This document shows, one piece after another, positions 1 to 3,100 of a DNA stretch of 5,367 nucleotides. A model generated the notes under the pieces. The model had not been told where the DNA came from. It ran no database searches and saw nothing but the letters and a program-made list of their open reading frames with translations. The position numbers and the translations under genes are program-made. How positions within the stretch are numbered: the first letter of the stretch is position 1; every line of letters starts with the position of its first letter. Source of the stretch: an uncultured Oscillospiraceae bacterium (lineage in GTDB: Bacteria > Bacillota > Clostridia > Oscillospirales > Oscillospiraceae); assembly GCA_937915075.1 (NCBI GenBank), contig CALDMA010000356.1:1-5367 (forward strand), given 5' to 3'.

Positions 1-117
1 CCGCGCCGCCGCGCCCGCGCTCTCCCCCGCAAAAGCGCGCGGCTCCCCGGCCTCCGCCGCTTGCGCGGCGGAGGCGAGGAGCATCATGGTTAATAGTAGG
101 GCAAGAAATCTTCTCAT
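1..117 (-). CDS. Exported protein of unknown function, N-terminal fragment with Sec signal peptide
   Basis: Only the first 39 codons lie in the window; the frame is open at the left edge. From the ATG at 115-117 the product has a textbook Sec signal peptide: basic n-region M-R-R-F, hydrophobic core LALLLTMMLLASA, then A-Q-A followed by A-E-A, giving a likely signal peptidase I site after residue 20. There is no lipobox cysteine, so a lipoprotein is unlikely. The visible mature part is rich in Ala, Gly and Glu, like a linker, and does not identify a family. The ATG lies 23 bases after the stop of the giant surface-protein gene, on the same strand, which suggests one transcript. No good Shine-Dalgarno is seen. 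An alternative in-frame ATG at 142-144 overlaps that stop as ATGA and would add nine residues (MSGRPDRTP) before the same signal peptide. Function unknown; a second surface or secreted protein is an inference from context. Confidence 0.72.
   Translation of the reverse strand, partial: MRRFLALLLTMMLLASAAQAAEAGEPRAFAGESAGAAAR
42..82 (-). other. Strong GC-rich hairpin with GCAA loop inside the signal-peptide coding region
   Basis: Bases 50-60 and 65-75 are perfectly complementary (11 bp), enclosing loop 61-64, which reads GCAA on the minus strand, a GNRA-type tetraloop. Beyond a small internal loop (47-49 against 76-77), 42-46 and 78-82 pair for five more bases. On the transcribed strand the structure starts about 35 bases after the ATG at 117 and covers the codons for the end of the signal peptide. 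No U-run follows directly, so it is not an ordinary intrinsic terminator. It could slow translation or simply reflect GC-rich Ala codons. Confidence 0.6.
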
Positions 118-140
118 AGGGGTCCGGTCAGGTCTGCCGC

Positions 141-3100
141 TCATTCCCACGCTTTAATATACGTAGGAATCCACTCCAGCGATGTAGCCGCCTCACCTTC
201 GTCCTTGAAGGGGGTAAATCCGCTGCTGAGTTTGTTGTCTATCAGCTTTGTCACGCTTGTATCATCGGTGTAGAAGGTGGGGCTGCAAAGCTCGCCGTTC
301 ACCTTTTTCCGGAAGATCGTTCCAGCATTGCAGAAGGCGACCAGATTCCCCCGGGTCAGTCTGCAATCCGCTGCATTTCCTGTGTTTTTATAGGCGGTGT
401 ATATTGTCCCATTCTTGGGCGCGTTGAACTCGATCCTCGCGGTTTGCCTTATCATCTCGCCGGCCACGCCGCCGACTCTGATGTAGTTAAAGTCCGCTCC
501 GCCTGTCTGTACCGTTGACTTGACGGTATAGCCATTTTCGTTGAACACGATGGTTCCCCCATTTTTTCCGACCACGCCGCCGACAATATAGTTGTTATTC
601 ATCTTGCTGCTGCTCGTGTCACCGCTTACAGCGCCAATTGTAATCCTTATATTCGCAGCTTTTTCGGTCGAGCCATATATCAGCGTACCCTCGTTGTAAC
701 CGACCAGCGCACCGAAATAATTGTAGGTTGTTTTCGTATACGAGTTCATATTGTAGAAGGCAAAGCCTACGTCTCTGATCACATGGCAATTCTCCATCTC
801 GCCGCCTGCAAGGATATTGCTGGCAAACACACCCCAGCATCCATTCTCCGTCAGGGGTGTTCTGGAGCAGTAAACGACACTTGCCTCCGCATTAAAAAGA
901 AGATTCGTATCTTTTATCTTGGCGGAGACTCCGATCTTGTTGAAGAGCGGCACATAATTACTGTTATTGTCTTTCTTCTCCACGGTGATCGTACACCCCT
1001 TGCCGTTGAATGTACCGTTGAAATTGCTCAGATCCAGCTGTGCTCCTTCTTTAACGGTGACATCGGCGTTCAGATTGACCGTCTGTTTGATCGTCGTGTT
1101 CACAAACTTCTCGACCTTCGATTTGCTCGCAACGTAATTAAAATCTGCGGTACTCTTGATATCGCCCAGTCCCCAGATCGCCGTCAGCTCGAGGTCGTGA
1201 TCCGGCATTACATAGCTGGTCGTTCCGTTTTCGACGTCATACACCGTCCCGTCGCTCGCCGTCCAGCCGATGACCTGCAGGCCATTGTCCTTCGGCCTCG
1301 GCAAAGACACAGAATCCTTGTAATAGTATGTTTTCGGCGCCTGCTCATTGCCAAAACCGCCCGTTTTAAAGGTGATCGTATGCAGAGTGTGCTCCCAGTT
1401 GGCGTAGATGGTCATATCCTCCGTCGGGGTAATGGAGACCTCTCCGGTCACCGAGCCTTCGATCACTTCCGCACCCGCAGCAAGCGCCCATCCGAGGAAG
1501 GTCCAGCCCGGCGCAGAGGCGGGCCGGAGCTTAAGCGCCGCGCCCTGCGGCACAGTCTCCGCGTTGGGATTGTTCAACCCCTGCAAATTGGTCGAACTAT
1601 AGGTGATCTGGAATACCCGCTCCTCCCACTTTGCACCAAGCGTCAAGTTCTCAGCATACCCGCCGGGCAGCGTCGTGACCTTGGTGTTCGTCAGCCCGCC
1701 GTCTGCGTCCTTCACATACCAGCCGAGGAATGCATAGCCCAATCTCGTCTCCGGTGTGCCGAGCGTATAGCTGTCATCGACCGTATAGCTCGCCGGGAAG
1801 CCGTCGCCGCTCACTGTGCTGCCCTCATAACCGAGGTCGTATGCAACGGTGTAGGCGTTCGCCTTCCACTGCGCGTAGAGCGTGATGACCGCGCCGTCCG
1901 CCGTGGTCAGGTTCTCGACCTCCAGTCCGTCCGCATAGACCGTGCCGCCATCCACGTCGGTGCCCCAGCCGCGGAAGGTGTAGCCCGTTCTGGTGAAGGC
2001 GTTTGCCGTCAGCGCCGCCGCCGTATCGTAGGTAAGGCTCTGCGCGTCCATGCTGCCCGCGCCGCCGTTCGCGTCGAACGCGACGGTATAGCCGATCGCC
2101 TTCCACGTCGCCTTGAGCGAGATCGTGTCGGTGTAGTCCGCCGCGCCCAGCGTCAGGTTCTGCTTGGGCGTCGTATCGCTGCCGACCAGCCAGCCCATAA
2201 AGAGGTAGCCGGTCGCCGTCGGGTCGGAAATATAGGTTGCCGTGCCGTAGGTATGAGTGTCGGGATGATCCGTTCCGCACTGCGGGTTCGTTACCTTCTT
2301 CCCCGGCGCGCCGTCCACCGTGCCGGCCAGATCGTACACGATGGTATAGGTGTTGGCCGTCCACTGCGCGGTGATGGTCACGTTCTCCGCGGGCATGGTC
2401 TCGGGAATTTCCCTGTCCCATCCGGCGAAGGTGTAGCCCGCGCGGGTCGGGTCTGCGGGCGCGGTGACGGCCGTGCTGTAGTCCTGCGTGATGGGGCCGA
2501 TCTCCGTGCCGCCGCCGGTCTCAAACGTGATGGTGTACTGCCTGATGCTCCACTGCGCGTAGAGCGTGACCGTTCCGCCGTTCTCCGTCGTCAGGTTGCT
2601 GACCTGCGCCTGATCGGCGTAGGCCGTGCCGCTGCCGTCCGCCTTGGTATTCCAGCCGGTGAAGGCGCAGCCCGTTCTGGTGAAGGCGTTTGCCGTCAGC
2701 GTGTTCGAATTGTCGTAGATAAGGCTCTGGTCCGCCATCTCGCCCTCGCCGTCGTTCGCGTCGAACGCGACGGTATAGGGGTTCGGCGTCCACTGCGCGG
2801 TGACGGTCACGTCCGCGTCGGGCATGGTGAACCTGCCGTCCGACACATCCGCGCCGTCCACGCGCCAGCCGTCGAAGGTGTAGCCCTCCTTCGTGCAGGC
2901 CGCAGCCAGCGTCACCCCGGCGCCGTAGGCCGTCGCCGTGCGGCTCAGCTCGGCGTCGCCGTCCTTGTAGACCACATCGTGCTGGTTCGCCGTCCATACC
3001 GCGGTATAGCTGAGGTTCTGCGCGGGCATCACGGCGGCAGGCGTTTCGCTCCACACATAGGTGTAGCCGTGCCTGCTCGGCACGGGCGCGGTGATGGCCG

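Noticed and set aside
42..82. Hairpin as a rho-independent terminator after the giant gene
   Set aside because: No U-run follows on either strand and the stem lies inside the signal-peptide codons of the next gene.
551..568. A-run followed by a G-run (GGA AAA AAT GGG GGA on the coding strand) as a programmed frameshift or phase-variation site
   Set aside because: The runs are only six and five bases, the heptamer A-AAA-AAT is a weak slippery site, no extra product in the shifted frame is suggested, and the frame continues normally.
619..840. Minus-strand open frame of 73 codons with many cysteines
   Set aside because: Out of frame within the beta-helix region, where the main frame has clear GLUG-like repeats; the cysteines come from frame-shifted codons.
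1408..1602. Plus-strand open frame of 64 codons
   Set aside because: Antisense to repeats R12-R13, no recognisable motif or ribosome binding site.
2753..2778. Palindrome-like TCGCGT-CGA-ACGCGA as an operator or restriction-related site
   Set aside because: It also occurs in R11 because both encode F-D-A-N; it is explained by codon choice within the repeats.
1825..3054. Long alternative minus-strand frames (1825-2421 and 2521-3054) within the repeat array
   Set aside because: They are rich in Arg, Gly and His and show no domain pattern, as expected from reading GC-rich repeat DNA in the wrong frame; both lie fully inside the main gene.
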